Assembly: GCF_001183545.1 (NCBI RefSeq)
Contig: NZ_KQ236688.1
Location: 1,331,149-1,395,148 of the forward strand
Direction: 5' to 3'
Length of the DNA stretch: 64,000 nt
DNA from: Cellvibrio sp. pealriver
GTDB lineage: Bacteria; Pseudomonadota; Gammaproteobacteria; Pseudomonadales; Cellvibrionaceae
In this document: positions 10,099 to 19,634 of the stretch, piece after piece
Layout of the letters: each line of letters begins with the position of its first letter
Position numbering within the stretch: position 1 is the stretch's first letter
The notes under the pieces: generated by a model
Seen by the model: the letters and a program-made list of their open reading frames with translations, nothing else
What the model was told of the DNA's origin: nothing
Database searches by the model: none
Made by a program: the position numbers and the translations under genes

Positions 10099-10245
10099 TA
10101 TTGATTACCTCTTATTCACTCCATAAAAGCCGGAGTTATCGTTATTGAAAAAACGGTTAGAGGTTCTGTTGAGCTATTTATTATTTGCCTTGAGGCTTTT
10201 TTATTAAAAACGGTAGTGGTGTTTAACGTATTACATTTTCAAAAT

Positions 10246-10278
10246 ACGCGCTCGACTTATATCGAGTATCGAGCGCGT
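10246..10278 (-). terminator. Hairpin terminator downstream of thrH
   Basis: Arms ACGCGCTCGA (10246-10255) and TCGAGCGCGT (10269-10278) pair perfectly; a short T-rich tract follows in the minus direction (ATTTT). It lies 17 bases past the thrH stop. Confidence 0.65.
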
Positions 10279-10294
10279 TTTACATTACACAGAA

Positions 10295-10912
10295 TTACAG
10301 ACTTAATTCGCGATTACTCGCTTTGATGAATTCTTTCTTCAAGTCTTCGTAAGTGTGTACTGCAGGGAATTGCGGGAATTGATCGATCACGTTTTGTGGT
10401 GCATGGAACAAAATACCTTGATCCGCCTCGCCCAACATAGTGGTGTCGTTATACGAATCACCAGCGGCGATCACACGATAGTAAAGGGTTTTCAGAGCCA
10501 ATACTGATTGGCGCTTTGGATCTTTCTGGCGCAAGGTGTAACCAGCCACCATTCCGCGCTCATCAACATTCAAACGATGGCACATGAGCGTAGGGAAACC
10601 CAATTGACGCATCAGTGGTTGTGAGAATTCGTAGAAAGTGTCTGACAAAATGATTACCTGAAAACGCTCACGCAACCAATCCACAAATTCAACGGCACCA
10701 TCCAGCGGCTTGAGGGTAGCGATTACATCCTGAATTTCTTTCAGGCCCAACTTGTGCTCTTCCAGAATACGAATGCGTTGCTTCATCAATACATCGTAAT
10801 CCGGAATGTCACGGGTGGTGGCTTTCAGTTCTTCGATACCGGTCACTTTGGCGAATTCGATCCAAATTTCAGGGACTAATACACCTTCAAGGTCCAGACA
10901 TGCAATTTCCAC
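10295..10912 (-). CDS. thrH: Bifunctional phosphoserine phosphatase/homoserine phosphotransferase ThrH
   Basis: HAD-superfamily enzyme very like Pseudomonas ThrH, which dephosphorylates phosphoserine and can transfer the phosphate to homoserine. Visible motifs are the nucleophile region CLDLEG near the N-terminus, ILSDTFYEF, QKDPKRQ with the HAD lysine, and AAGDSYNDT for the metal site. I place the start at GTG 10912, giving MEIACLDLEG as in Pseudomonas, with GGAGG five bases upstream. The longer TTG start at 10924 would overlap that ribosome-binding site. It is divergent from cysH. Single gene with its own terminator. Confidence 0.93.
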   Translation of the reverse strand: MEIACLDLEGVLVPEIWIEFAKVTGIEELKATTRDIPDYDVLMKQRIRILEEHKLGLKEIQDVIATLKPLDGAVEFVDWLRERFQVIILSDTFYEFSQPLMRQLGFPTLMCHRLNVDERGMVAGYTLRQKDPKRQSVLALKTLYYRVIAAGDSYNDTTMLGEADQGILFHAPQNVIDQFPQFPAVHTYEDLKKEFIKASNRELSL

Positions 10913-11085
10913 AACAACCTCCAAAACGGTTAATAAACAGGCGATTTCGCCCTAAAAAGAGTCGCGGCAATCTACCTGTTTTGATTCGGTAAAGCAAACC
11001 TCGGAAGGCCTGTTGCTTGGGCTGGATGCCTTGCTCTGGTATCCTGACGGCCATACCAAACACCGTAATACCGTGAGTAGCCCTT

Positions 11086-11811
11086 ATGACCGATAACCAG
11101 ATAAACCTTATCGACCTGGATGCCAAATTCCAGCAAGAAAGCCCGCAGAAAATCATTAAGTACGCCCTGAGCCAATTCGACAATATCGCTATCTCATTCA
11201 GCGGTGCAGAAGATGTTGCACTGATTGAAATGGCGCGCAACTATCGCCCGGATGTGCCCGTGTTCTGCCTGGACACTGGCCGCTTGCATGCGGAGACTTA
11301 CCGTTTTATCGAAAAAGTCCGCAAGCATTACGGCATTAAAATTGATGTCATCTCGCCAGATGGCGAAGCAGTACGTCAGTTAGTTCAGGAAAAAGGTCTT
11401 TTCAGCTTTTATGAAGACGACCACAAAGAATGTTGTGGCATCCGTAAGATCGAACCCTTGCGCAAAAAATTACTGACGCTGGATGCGTGGATCACCGGCC
11501 AACGCAAAGACCAAAGCCCTACCCGCGCTGAAATCCCGGTAATTCAGGACGATAAGTTATTCGCACGCCCCGGTGAAAAACTCACCAAGTTTAATCCGCT
11601 GTCGAATTGGTCATCCAAAGAGGTTTGGGATTACATCCGCATGTGTGAAGTGCCGTACAACGAATTACATGAGCGCGGCTTTATTTCAATCGGCTGTGAG
11701 CCTTGTACTCGCCCGGTTTCGCCGGGGCAGCATGAGCGCGAAGGCCGCTGGTGGTGGGAAGAAGCCACTAAAAAAGAATGTGGCCTGCACGCGGGGAATG
11801 TGGAGCAGTAA
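11086..11811 (+). CDS. cysH: Assimilatory adenylylsulfate (APS) reductase, CysH family
   Basis: Reduces activated sulfate to sulfite for cysteine synthesis. The 241-residue protein has the [11 protein letters not shown] phosphate-binding region and a catalytic ECGLH near the C-terminus (Cys232). It also has two paired cysteines, CC at 116-117 and CxxC at 204/207. Those four cysteines bind a [4Fe-4S] cluster and mark the APS-using type found in pseudomonads, as opposed to the cluster-free PAPS enzyme of E. coli. No other cys genes are adjacent. ATG 11086 lacks a clear Shine-Dalgarno, but the N-terminus aligns with family length. Confidence 0.93.
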   Translation: MTDNQINLIDLDAKFQQESPQKIIKYALSQFDNIAISFSGAEDVALIEMARNYRPDVPVFCLDTGRLHAETYRFIEKVRKHYGIKIDVISPDGEAVRQLVQEKGLFSFYEDDHKECCGIRKIEPLRKKLLTLDAWITGQRKDQSPTRAEIPVIQDDKLFARPGEKLTKFNPLSNWSSKEVWDYIRMCEVPYNELHERGFISIGCEPCTRPVSPGQHEREGRWWWEEATKKECGLHAGNVEQ

Positions 11812-11834
11812 TGTTTTCAGCTGGAGATGCGCTC

Positions 11835-12419
11835 TCAGGGCGTATCTCCTTCTACCAGTTGCAGTGGTTTTAGATAGGTTTCTGATGCAGGGATATTACG
11901 GATACGTTTGAAACTGGCATACAGTTTTTGGTGGAATCCGCACAGATACGCGACAGTCGCATTCAATACCACAATAAAGTTTTCCAACTCTGTGAGTTGG
12001 CATGGCACCAATTCAAGATTCTCTGTTTCCTGGCGCTGCAAGCGCATAACACTTCCCTCTTTCGCCTCTAGCTCCGGCACCCAATAAGAGCGTATCCATT
12101 CGTTGCGCTGGTGCTCACAGCTATGACAACGCTCTACCAAGGCAATCAATGTTTGGTTCAGCGCGCCCAACTCCTGCACGCTGTGCCGCGCGCGGATCAA
12201 CTCATCCATTAGCGATATTTTCTGGGTGAAAGGAATACTCTCCAGCAGCAATGCATTCAGCGAGGAAGATTCATCCTGGCTACAGGTGATTAATCCATCC
12301 ACACCTTTCTCCAAGGCTCGGAAAGAGACGACGATTTGCCCCAATGCTTCATATAACCGGGTTTTATTTGCGTTATGGACACTGCTATTGCCAGTAAAAG
12401 TACCGCGGATCATGTACAT
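11835..12419 (-). CDS. Unrecognised 194-residue protein
   Basis: I do not recognise this family. The protein is predicted largely alpha-helical and soluble: no signal peptide, no membrane segment, with leucine-rich helices (LYEALGQIVVSFRALEKGVDGLI; ELENFIVVLNATVAYLCGF). It has a CHSCEHQRN motif in mid-protein, four cysteines in all. The start ATG 12419 is supported by GAGG six bases upstream. It converges on cysH, with 23 bp between stops, and lies 150 bp downstream of fpr. Codon use looks like its neighbours, so it is probably a real gene. Confidence 0.6.
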   Translation of the reverse strand: MYMIRGTFTGNSSVHNANKTRLYEALGQIVVSFRALEKGVDGLITCSQDESSSLNALLLESIPFTQKISLMDELIRARHSVQELGALNQTLIALVERCHSCEHQRNEWIRSYWVPELEAKEGSVMRLQRQETENLELVPCQLTELENFIVVLNATVAYLCGFHQKLYASFKRIRNIPASETYLKPLQLVEGDTP

Positions 12420-12569
12420 CTATGCCTCAGGTCGATGTTTGCCAACCCTCAATCGCGCTTTCACGCTGGGTCAGTCTTATTTACCTTGGCATTAAACACA
12501 CACGACAAATTAGATGGAATGACAGCATATTACACGGGCAAGATCCCTATGCCCGACAATGGCAAAAAC

Positions 12570-13346
12570 CTACTTTTCCACAAACGCCCGTTCGATAACA
12601 TAATCCCCGGCAATACCAATACGCGGAGAGACAATCAGCCCTGCCTTATCCAACAATGCACAGGTGTCATCAAGCATTGCCGGGCTACCACATAACATGG
12701 CGCGGTCATGGGCAGGATCAAACGGCGGCAGGCCAATATCGACAAACAATTTTCCATTTTCGAGAAGATCGGTGAGCCTTCCCTGATTGATAAATGGCTC
12801 GCGGGTAACGGTGGGGTAATAAATTAATTTCTGCTTTGCCTCCTCACCCAAAAATTCGTTTTCCAATAATTCACGGGTAATAAAATCGCGGTAGGCCAAA
12901 TCATTTACGTGCCGCACACCATGAACCAGAATAATTTTTTCAAATTTTTCGTACATGTCCGGGTCCTGAATCAAACTGATAAAGGGCGCGAGGCCGGTGC
13001 CTGTCGATAAAAAATAGAGATGCTTGCCGGGTTTTAAATCGGATAACAATAAGGTTCCGGTCGGTTTCTTGCCCACCAAAATATCATCCCCCACTTGAAT
13101 ATTTTGCAGGCGCGAGGTGAGTGGTCCGTTCGGCACTTTAATACTGAAAAATTCCAGATGCTCCGCGTAATTTGGACTTGCAATACTGTAGGCACGCAAT
13201 AATGGTTTACCATCAACCTCTAAACCAATCATGACAAATTGGCCGTTTTCAAAGCGGAATGAATCATCACGCGTGGTGGTAAAACTAAACAAGCTTTCGT
13301 TCCAGTGCGTTACCGATAACACTTTTTGTGTGTTTACTGCACTCAT
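12570..13346 (-). CDS. fpr: Ferredoxin/flavodoxin--NADP+ reductase
   Basis: A 258-residue FAD enzyme that moves electrons between NADPH and ferredoxin or flavodoxin. Seen are the FAD-binding RAYSIASPNY, the segment FSIKVPNGPLTSRL, the NADP-binding STGTGLAPF, and the C-terminal AFVEK typical of bacterial (subclass I/II) Fpr proteins. It starts 9 bp after the etfA stop with GGGGATTTTT before ATG, so it is the third gene of an etfB-etfA-fpr operon. That placement is unusual and suggests it feeds or drains the electron-transfer flavoprotein (inference). Confidence 0.93.
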   Translation of the reverse strand: MSAVNTQKVLSVTHWNESLFSFTTTRDDSFRFENGQFVMIGLEVDGKPLLRAYSIASPNYAEHLEFFSIKVPNGPLTSRLQNIQVGDDILVGKKPTGTLLLSDLKPGKHLYFLSTGTGLAPFISLIQDPDMYEKFEKIILVHGVRHVNDLAYRDFITRELLENEFLGEEAKQKLIYYPTVTREPFINQGRLTDLLENGKLFVDIGLPPFDPAHDRAMLCGSPAMLDDTCALLDKAGLIVSPRIGIAGDYVIERAFVEK

Positions 13347-13355
13347 AAAAATCCC

Positions 13356-14294
13356 CTAGTGTTGCGCTAATGCTTCATGAAGCTCTGGCAAAGTGGTAAA
13401 CAAATCCGCCACCAAACCGTAATCGGCATATTTAAAAATGGGCGCATCAGGATCATGATTAATCGCCACAATTGTTTTGCTATCTTTAATACCTGCCAAG
13501 TGCTGGACCGCACCGGAAATACCGACTGCAATATATAAATCCGGTGCGATAATGGTGCCCGTCTGCCCCACTTGTAAGTCGTTCGCGGCAAAACCTGCAT
13601 CAACACATGCGCGTGTTGCCCCTATAGCTGCATCCAATTTTTCAGCCAGTGGGTTTAGCAATTCATCAAACTTTTCACCCAGGCTGCGCCCACCAGCGAT
13701 CACCACTCGTGCCGAATGTAATTCGGGGCGATCTGAATGAGTAATCTGTTCACTCAGCCAATAGCTTTTGTGTTGTGCTGCAGGCACTTGTATATCGATA
13801 CGTAGCGCAACCGTATTTTCTTGCGTTTGTGCTGCGCGAAACGCGGTAGCACGAACACTGACAAGCTGGATGGGTTCGTGATTTTGAATTCGCGTAATAA
13901 TATTTCCCGCGTAACCAGGGCGAACATAGGTTGCATTTGCTTCGATTGCGATGACATCGGTAATCGCAGCTACATCCAATCGCGCGGCAATTGCAGGCAA
14001 CACACTTCGCCCAAAACTGGTGTGCGCTGTGATGATGTGTGTGTAATGACGGCCAATACTGAATGCCAATTCAATAACATCTTCCACGAGTGGGTGTGAG
14101 AAATGCGTAGCTTGGGCGACCAACACGCGTGCAACATTATTTATGCGCAACACGTTGCTGCTAACAGCATCCACTTGATTTCCGTACACCAATACATCAA
14201 TTGGTAAATTCCACGCTGCAGCGGCAGTGATTGCCTGAAGGCTGGATACTTTTATTTGATCGCCATCGATTTCAGCCAATACTAAAACGCTCAT
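13356..14294 (-). CDS. etfA: Electron transfer flavoprotein alpha subunit
   Basis: Large FAD-carrying subunit of ETF, which accepts electrons from acyl-CoA and other dehydrogenases and passes them to ETF-quinone oxidoreductase. The C-terminal FAD domain shows the family signature: GGRSLGEKF, then GQTGTIIAPDLYIAVGISG and HLAGIKDSKTIVAINHDPDAPIF. The 312-residue length is normal. The start ATG overlaps the etfB stop by four bases (ATGA), implying translational coupling. fpr follows at once. Confidence 0.95.
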   Translation of the reverse strand: MSVLVLAEIDGDQIKVSSLQAITAAAAWNLPIDVLVYGNQVDAVSSNVLRINNVARVLVAQATHFSHPLVEDVIELAFSIGRHYTHIITAHTSFGRSVLPAIAARLDVAAITDVIAIEANATYVRPGYAGNIITRIQNHEPIQLVSVRATAFRAAQTQENTVALRIDIQVPAAQHKSYWLSEQITHSDRPELHSARVVIAGGRSLGEKFDELLNPLAEKLDAAIGATRACVDAGFAANDLQVGQTGTIIAPDLYIAVGISGAVQHLAGIKDSKTIVAINHDPDAPIFKYADYGLVADLFTTLPELHEALAQH

Positions 14295-15040
14295 ATCAAC
14301 ACCTCCGCACGACGTAATTTTTCTACCAGTTCTTGTACATTACTAACCTGTACTGCACCCGGTTTGTTTGCAGGCTCACTCGCAGTAAGCACAGTGAAAC
14401 GCGGAGCAAGATCAACACCTAATTCGTGTGCAGAAATAATTTCAATTATTTTCTTTTTCGCCATCATCAAATTAGGCAGCTTGATAAAACGCGGCTCGTT
14501 CAAACGCAAATCTGTGGTGATGACGGCGGGCAAGGTAAGACGAATAGTTTGGGTTCCTTTTTCAATTTCACGGATGACATCAACATGCCCTGCTTCCAGT
14601 TGCAATCCGGATGCAAACGTCCCTATGCCCACACCCAACAACGCGGAGAGGATCTGACCTGTCTGTCCATAGTCTTCTCCAACTGCTTGCTTACCCAGAA
14701 AAATCAGTTGTGGTTGCTCGCGCTCCACAATGGCTTTCAATAATGTTGCTACCGCAAGTGGTTGTGGTGAGGCGCTGGTTGCTATCAACAAAGCGCGATC
14801 AGCCCCCATTGCATAGGCATGACGCAAGCTGTCTTTGGCATCATCACCACCAATAGAGACAGCAATAATTTCATTCACTTTGCCCTGCTCTTTTAAACGT
14901 ACAGCCTCTTCAAGAGAAATTTCGTCAAACGGATTCACCGCCTTTTTGACCTGGGCGATATCAACCTGCCCTGTTGCAGGATCAATATTGGGTTTTACGT
15001 TGTAATCGACAGCGTGCTTGATTGCGACCAGTGCTTTCAC
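14291..15040 (-). CDS. etfB: Electron transfer flavoprotein beta subunit
   Basis: AMP-binding small subunit of ETF, 249 residues. VAIKHAVDYNVKPN at the N-terminus and VNPFDEISLEEAVRLKEQG match the EtfB signature; AVGEDYGQTGQ and a leucine-rich segment near ITTDLRLNEPRF are also typical. The start is GTG 15040 with GGAGACTGAAA upstream. Divergent from the LysR-type regulator across 114 bp, so both promoters and the likely operator lie there. Confidence 0.95.
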   Translation of the reverse strand: MKALVAIKHAVDYNVKPNIDPATGQVDIAQVKKAVNPFDEISLEEAVRLKEQGKVNEIIAVSIGGDDAKDSLRHAYAMGADRALLIATSASPQPLAVATLLKAIVEREQPQLIFLGKQAVGEDYGQTGQILSALLGVGIGTFASGLQLEAGHVDVIREIEKGTQTIRLTLPAVITTDLRLNEPRFIKLPNLMMAKKKIIEIISAHELGVDLAPRFTVLTASEPANKPGAVQVSNVQELVEKLRRAEVLI

Positions 15041-15154
15041 TTTCAGTCTCCAGTGAGCGGTTGCTCAGTAAAGGATTGGTTGATGTCCAGTCTATTTCGC
15101 GCTAGCATATTTGTTAAATTGATAATTCATATTTTATATATCCGAGAAATCGAT

Positions 15155-16081
15155 ATGAGATATACACTGCGCCAACTGGAAATCTTTGTCGCCATCGCCC
15201 GCACCGGTAACGTTTCCCGTGCCGCAGAAGAGGTTTCCCTCTCCCAATCCGCTGCCAGTACCGCACTGGCGGAACTTGAGCGGCAATTCGATTGCCAATT
15301 GTTTGATCGCAATGGCAAGTTGCTGAAGCTCAATGCACTGGGTAAATCACTGCTGCCCGTCGCCAGTAGCCTGTTGACCCAGGCTGCAGAAATTGAGCAT
15401 TTACTGGAAGGGAAATCATCGCTCGGAGATTTAAGCGTAGGGGCGACACTGACGATCGGGAATTATCTGGCGATCATGATCATCAGCGAATTTATGCAGA
15501 ACCATCTGGATTGCCATATCGCGCTACAAGTAAAAAATACCCAATCGATTTTGCAGCAGATCGCGGGTTACGAATTGGATTTAGGACTTATTGAAGGCAG
15601 CTGCCATCATCCTGAATTGCAGGCCGAGACCTGGATTGAGGATGAACTTGTTGTGTTCTGCTCGCCCTCACATCCGCTAGCAAATCAGGATATCGCGAGT
15701 ATTGAAGCACTATTATCGGCTACCTGGATTTTGCGCGAACAGGGTTCAGGCACACGTGAAACTTTCGATCAGGCATTACGACATCATCTACCGGAATTAA
15801 AAATTCGCCTGGAGCTCGAACATACCGAGGCAATCAAGCGCGCGGTTGAATCAGGCCTTGGTGTTGGCTGTGTATCCCGCCTTGCAGTTCGCGATGCATT
15901 CCGGCGCGGTAGTTTGGTTGAAGTGAAAACGCCCATGCTCGATTTGCGCAGGCAATTTATGTTTGTCTGGCATAAAAACCGCTATCAAACGCCAGCCATG
16001 ATTGCGTTTTTAGAATATTGCCGTTCACTGACTGCCAATATTCAACGCAGTGACCAAATACATTTAACTACCACGATATAA
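15155..16081 (+). CDS. LysR-family transcriptional regulator, probable etf regulator
   Basis: A 308-residue LysR regulator. The N-terminal winged helix reads LRQLEIFVAIARTGNVSRAAEEVSLSQSAAS, followed by the effector domain. An upstream in-frame extension to 15014 would overlap the etfB start and lacks family similarity, so ATG 15155 is chosen (a weak CCGAG lies upstream). It is divergent from etfBA-fpr and 11 bp ahead of the ETF-quinone oxidoreductase gene. That position makes it the likely regulator of the whole electron-transfer-flavoprotein module (inference). The coinducer is unknown. Confidence 0.88.
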   Translation: MRYTLRQLEIFVAIARTGNVSRAAEEVSLSQSAASTALAELERQFDCQLFDRNGKLLKLNALGKSLLPVASSLLTQAAEIEHLLEGKSSLGDLSVGATLTIGNYLAIMIISEFMQNHLDCHIALQVKNTQSILQQIAGYELDLGLIEGSCHHPELQAETWIEDELVVFCSPSHPLANQDIASIEALLSATWILREQGSGTRETFDQALRHHLPELKIRLELEHTEAIKRAVESGLGVGCVSRLAVRDAFRRGSLVEVKTPMLDLRRQFMFVWHKNRYQTPAMIAFLEYCRSLTANIQRSDQIHLTTTI

Positions 16082-16092
16082 ACGAGCCGGTT

Positions 16093-17745
16093 ATGACCCA
16101 ACGCGATCAAATGCACTACGATGTTGTCATTGTTGGCACAGGCCCGGCAGGACTTTCCGCCGCTATACGTTTAAAACAACTTGCAGCGAAAAAATCGCAA
16201 GAGCTGAGTGTATGCGTTTTGGAGAAAGGCGCAGACATTGGGGCGCATATAGTATCGGGTGCCGTGATTGATCCTATCGCACTCAATGAATTAATTCCGG
16301 ATTGGAAAAACAAAAACGCCCCAATTACAACACCGGTCAAACAAGATCAATTTTTATGGCTGTCTGAAAAAACACATTTCAATATTCCCTCTGCACTTTT
16401 ACCTCCATTAATGAACAACCATGGCAATTATATTGTGAGCCTTGGACAGGTATGCCGTTGGTTGGGTAGCCAGGCAGAAGAACTGGGTGTGGATTTGTTT
16501 CCCGGATTTAATGGCAGTGAAATTCTGTACGCTGATGACGGTAGCGTGAAAGGTGTCATTACCGGCGATATGGGCATCGCACGCGATGGAAGCCAGAAAA
16601 ATACCTTCTCTGCCGGTATTGAATTACATGCACGCTATACATTAATTGCTGAAGGCACTCGCGGTTCACTCGCAAAATCGCTGGAACAAAAATTTAATCT
16701 ACGTGCGAACGCTGAACCGCAAAAATACGGATTGGGCTTTAAAGAAATATGGAGTATTGATCCCGCACACCACAACGAAGGGGCTGTATTACATACGCAG
16801 GGCTGGCCACTGGATAACCGCACCGGAGGTGGTGGATTTTTATATCACCTGGCAGACAACAAAATCGCGCTTGGATTTGTAGTGCATTTGAATTACCAAA
16901 ATCCTTACTTAAATCCGTTTGAAGAATTTCAACGATTCAAAACCCATCCAGCCATAAAACCCTTATTGGAAAACGCAAAACGGCTTTCTTATGGCGCTCG
17001 TACAATTAATGAAGGCGGTGTGCAATCACTGCCCGAACTGGTGTTTCCCGGGGGGGCACTGATTGGATGCTCAGCAGGTTTTGTAAATGTTCCTAAAATT
17101 AAAGGCTCTCACAATGCAATGAAATCTGGAATGCTTGCGGCAGACGCTATTATCGATGCATTTGCACAAGAACAATACGAACCGCTCCTGAAAAGTTACC
17201 CTGAAAAAATTCGCGCATCATGGCTCTGGAAAGATTTATATGCGGTACGCAATATCAAGCCCGCTATATCAGCATGGGGCAATATTGCCGGGACATTATA
17301 TGCTGGTATGGATTTGTGGCTGCATTCTTTGGGCTTAAAACTGCCCTGGACATTGCAACACCACAAAGCAGATCACGAATGTTTAATTGCCGCAGAAAAG
17401 GCGACGCGAATTCATTATCCTGCTGCGGATGGTAAAATTACGTTTGATCGTTTGTCGTCAATTTATTTATCGAATCTTTCCCATGACGAGGATCAACCTG
17501 TCCATCTACAACTGACAAACCAACAAATACCGATAGATTACAACCTGTCAATCTATGATGCGCCAGAACAGCGGTATTGCCCCGCTGGGGTATATGAAAT
17601 TATTGAAAAAGACAGCGTTACACAACTACAAATCAATGCAGCCAACTGCGTTCACTGCAAAGCCTGTGACATTAAAGATCCAACACAGAATATTCGGTGG
17701 GTGCCTCCGCAAGGAGGCAGTGGCCCTTATTACGAAGCAATGTAA
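16093..17745 (+). CDS. Electron transfer flavoprotein-ubiquinone oxidoreductase
   Basis: Membrane-associated FAD and [4Fe-4S] protein that oxidises reduced ETF and reduces ubiquinone. The 550-residue protein begins with the dinucleotide motif VIVGTGPAGLSAA. Family segments such as GAHIVSGAV, GGGFLYHL and SAGFVNVPKIKGSHNAMKSG follow. Cluster cysteines are Cys496, Cys519, Cys522 and Cys525, the last three in NCVHCKAC, and the C-terminus is PPQGGSGPYYEAM. It follows the LysR gene by 11 bp and shares the locus with both ETF subunits, giving a complete route from dehydrogenases to the quinone pool. Confidence 0.95.
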   Translation: MTQRDQMHYDVVIVGTGPAGLSAAIRLKQLAAKKSQELSVCVLEKGADIGAHIVSGAVIDPIALNELIPDWKNKNAPITTPVKQDQFLWLSEKTHFNIPSALLPPLMNNHGNYIVSLGQVCRWLGSQAEELGVDLFPGFNGSEILYADDGSVKGVITGDMGIARDGSQKNTFSAGIELHARYTLIAEGTRGSLAKSLEQKFNLRANAEPQKYGLGFKEIWSIDPAHHNEGAVLHTQGWPLDNRTGGGGFLYHLADNKIALGFVVHLNYQNPYLNPFEEFQRFKTHPAIKPLLENAKRLSYGARTINEGGVQSLPELVFPGGALIGCSAGFVNVPKIKGSHNAMKSGMLAADAIIDAFAQEQYEPLLKSYPEKIRASWLWKDLYAVRNIKPAISAWGNIAGTLYAGMDLWLHSLGLKLPWTLQHHKADHECLIAAEKATRIHYPAADGKITFDRLSSIYLSNLSHDEDQPVHLQLTNQQIPIDYNLSIYDAPEQRYCPAGVYEIIEKDSVTQLQINAANCVHCKACDIKDPTQNIRWVPPQGGSGPYYEAM

Positions 17746-17766
17746 ATTCTTTGGGGGCACAAACAG

Positions 17767-18408
17767 CTAAGCGCCGTCAGCATAACAAACACCCGTGCCG
17801 CCCAACCCGCAGTACCCCCCCGGATTTTTATGCAGGTATTGTTGGTGATAGGTTTCTGCATAATAGAATGCGCTGGCGGGTAAAATTTCAGTGGTTATCT
17901 CTCCGATATTCTTTTCATTCAATGCTGACTGATAAGCCGTTTTTGTCTGTTCAGCCAATTCGCGTTGTGCATCGTTAAAATAATAAATACCCGAGCGATA
18001 CTGGGTGCCACGGTCATTACCCTGGCGCATTCCCTGAGTTGGATTATGCGATTCCCAAAATACTTTTAATAATTTTTCCAGCGACGTTGCGTTAGGATCA
18101 AACACCACTAGCACAACTTCATTGTGCCCGGTTAAACCACTGCACACCTCTTCATACGTTGGATTAGGTGTGTAGCCTGCCGAATAACCGACAGCTGTCG
18201 TGTAAACGCCTGGTTGCTGCCAAAATTTTCTCTCAGCGCCCCAAAAACACCCTAAACCGAACAGGATTTTTTCACTGCCCTCTGGAAAAGGAGCTTTGAT
18301 TGGAACATTTTTTACCGCATGGCGGTTTTCAACAATTAATTCATCCTCCCGCCCTTTGAGTGCATCAGCCGGGTCGGGCATTTGTAGTTTTGTGAACGAA
18401 AAAGCCAT
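17767..18408 (-). CDS. msrA: Peptide-methionine (S)-S-oxide reductase
   Basis: Repairs S-oxidised methionine in proteins. The nucleophile is Cys54 in GCFWGAE, followed by [18 protein letters not shown] and GHNEVV; recycling cysteines sit in the C-terminal [12 protein letters not shown]. An open frame reaches back to 18525, but that would overlap sohB and adds no family sequence. ATG 18408, with GGAGG at normal spacing, gives the usual 213-residue protein. It converges on ETF-quinone oxidoreductase, with 21 bp between stops, and lies 80 bp after sohB. Confidence 0.94.
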   Translation of the reverse strand: MAFSFTKLQMPDPADALKGREDELIVENRHAVKNVPIKAPFPEGSEKILFGLGCFWGAERKFWQQPGVYTTAVGYSAGYTPNPTYEEVCSGLTGHNEVVLVVFDPNATSLEKLLKVFWESHNPTQGMRQGNDRGTQYRSGIYYFNDAQRELAEQTKTAYQSALNEKNIGEITTEILPASAFYYAETYHQQYLHKNPGGYCGLGGTGVCYADGA

Positions 18409-18488
18409 AGTGATTGCCTCCGCACATATCAATAAAATGTCATCGCACAAATAAAAACGGTGCCATCGGCACCGCTTTGTTACGCATT

Positions 18489-19577
18489 CTAAAACCAGCG
18501 GCTTATATTGAGCCGTTCCCACCACGTCATTAACAACCTATCTACCGCCGCTTGTGCCGCAAAGCCTAATTTTTCGGGTAAGGTCTTTTTGTAGGTAAAC
18601 TCAACTTCGTAAATATCGGCAGACTCTGCCTGGGCAAATAAATATTCATCACTTGTTTGAAGTTCATCAATCAAGTTAACGTCTTTGGCTCTGGAGCCGA
18701 ACCATACTTCACCAGTCGCAACTTTTTCTACATCAACTTGCGGGCGATGGCTGCTGACAAATTCCTTGAACAATACATGGGTATCTTCAAGCTCTTCTAC
18801 AAATTTGGCGCGCCCCTTTTCAGTATTTTCACCAAACATAGTGACAGTGCGCTTGTATTCACCTGCCGTAAACATTTCATAATCAATATCGTTTTTCTTA
18901 AGCAACTTATGAAAGTTGGGCAGTTGGGCTAGTACGCCTATAGATCCAAGAATAGCAAAGGGAGCCGCTACGATTTTATCGGCAACACAGGCCATCATAT
19001 AGCCGCCACTGGCTGCCACTTTGTCCACGCAAACGGTTAATGGAATTTTCTTATTGGTGATGCGCACCAGCTGACTAGAAGCTAAACCATAACTGTGAAC
19101 CATGCCGCCACCACTTTCTACTTTTACCACAATTTCATCCGTAGGCTTGGCTAGTGTGAGAACAGTGGTAATTTCCTCGCGCAAGGATTCCACTTCAGAT
19201 GCTTTAATATCTCCATAAAAATCCAGCACAAAGATACGTTTTTTTGCTGATGGTTCAGATTCAGCACTAGAAGTGTCTTCTACTTTTGTTTTGGCCATCT
19301 CTTTAGCGGCTTTTTTCTTTTGCGCTTTTTCTTCTTTTAAACGCTTTTTTTCTGCTTTTTCAAACTCTTTGTATTCATCATCGTCAAGCATGGCATCGCG
19401 CAATGAATCGCGTAGATGATCAAATTTTTCATTGAGTTTCGCAACCTCGATGTGGCCTTTATCTGACTTTTTTGTACGGCCACCCATAGAGACTGCTAGA
19501 CTAACAATGACAAAAACAGCAATAACAAATGTCAGCGTTTTCGCAAGAAACAAACCGTATTCTGATAAAAATTCCAA
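18489..19577 (-). CDS. sohB: SohB-type S49 signal-peptide-peptidase family protease
   Basis: Inner-membrane serine protease of 362 residues with the active site in the periplasm. There is one N-terminal membrane segment (about 8-28), then a very Lys/Glu-rich coiled coil (about 60-110), then the S49 domain. The serine is in [13 protein letters not shown] and the general-base lysine in [18 protein letters not shown]. Family members degrade cleaved signal peptides or envelope proteins. Likely operon order is fimL-nudC-membrane protein-sohB, with a 57-bp spacing to the preceding gene. Confidence 0.93.
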   Translation of the reverse strand: MEFLSEYGLFLAKTLTFVIAVFVIVSLAVSMGGRTKKSDKGHIEVAKLNEKFDHLRDSLRDAMLDDDEYKEFEKAEKKRLKEEKAQKKKAAKEMAKTKVEDTSSAESEPSAKKRIFVLDFYGDIKASEVESLREEITTVLTLAKPTDEIVVKVESGGGMVHSYGLASSQLVRITNKKIPLTVCVDKVAASGGYMMACVADKIVAAPFAILGSIGVLAQLPNFHKLLKKNDIDYEMFTAGEYKRTVTMFGENTEKGRAKFVEELEDTHVLFKEFVSSHRPQVDVEKVATGEVWFGSRAKDVNLIDELQTSDEYLFAQAESADIYEVEFTYKKTLPEKLGFAAQAAVDRLLMTWWERLNISRWF

Positions 19578-19634
19578 TGGACAACTCCATACAACGTTTA
19601 ATTGATAATCGATGAAAACAATATAAGGTGAAAC

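Noticed and set aside
12537..12557. CGGGCA/TGCCCG hairpin after fpr as a terminator
   Set aside because: No T run in the fpr direction and only six pairs; too weak to list as a terminator.
18409..18525. N-terminal extension of MsrA into sohB
   Set aside because: The extra 39 residues have no family similarity and ATG 18408 is preceded by GGAGG.
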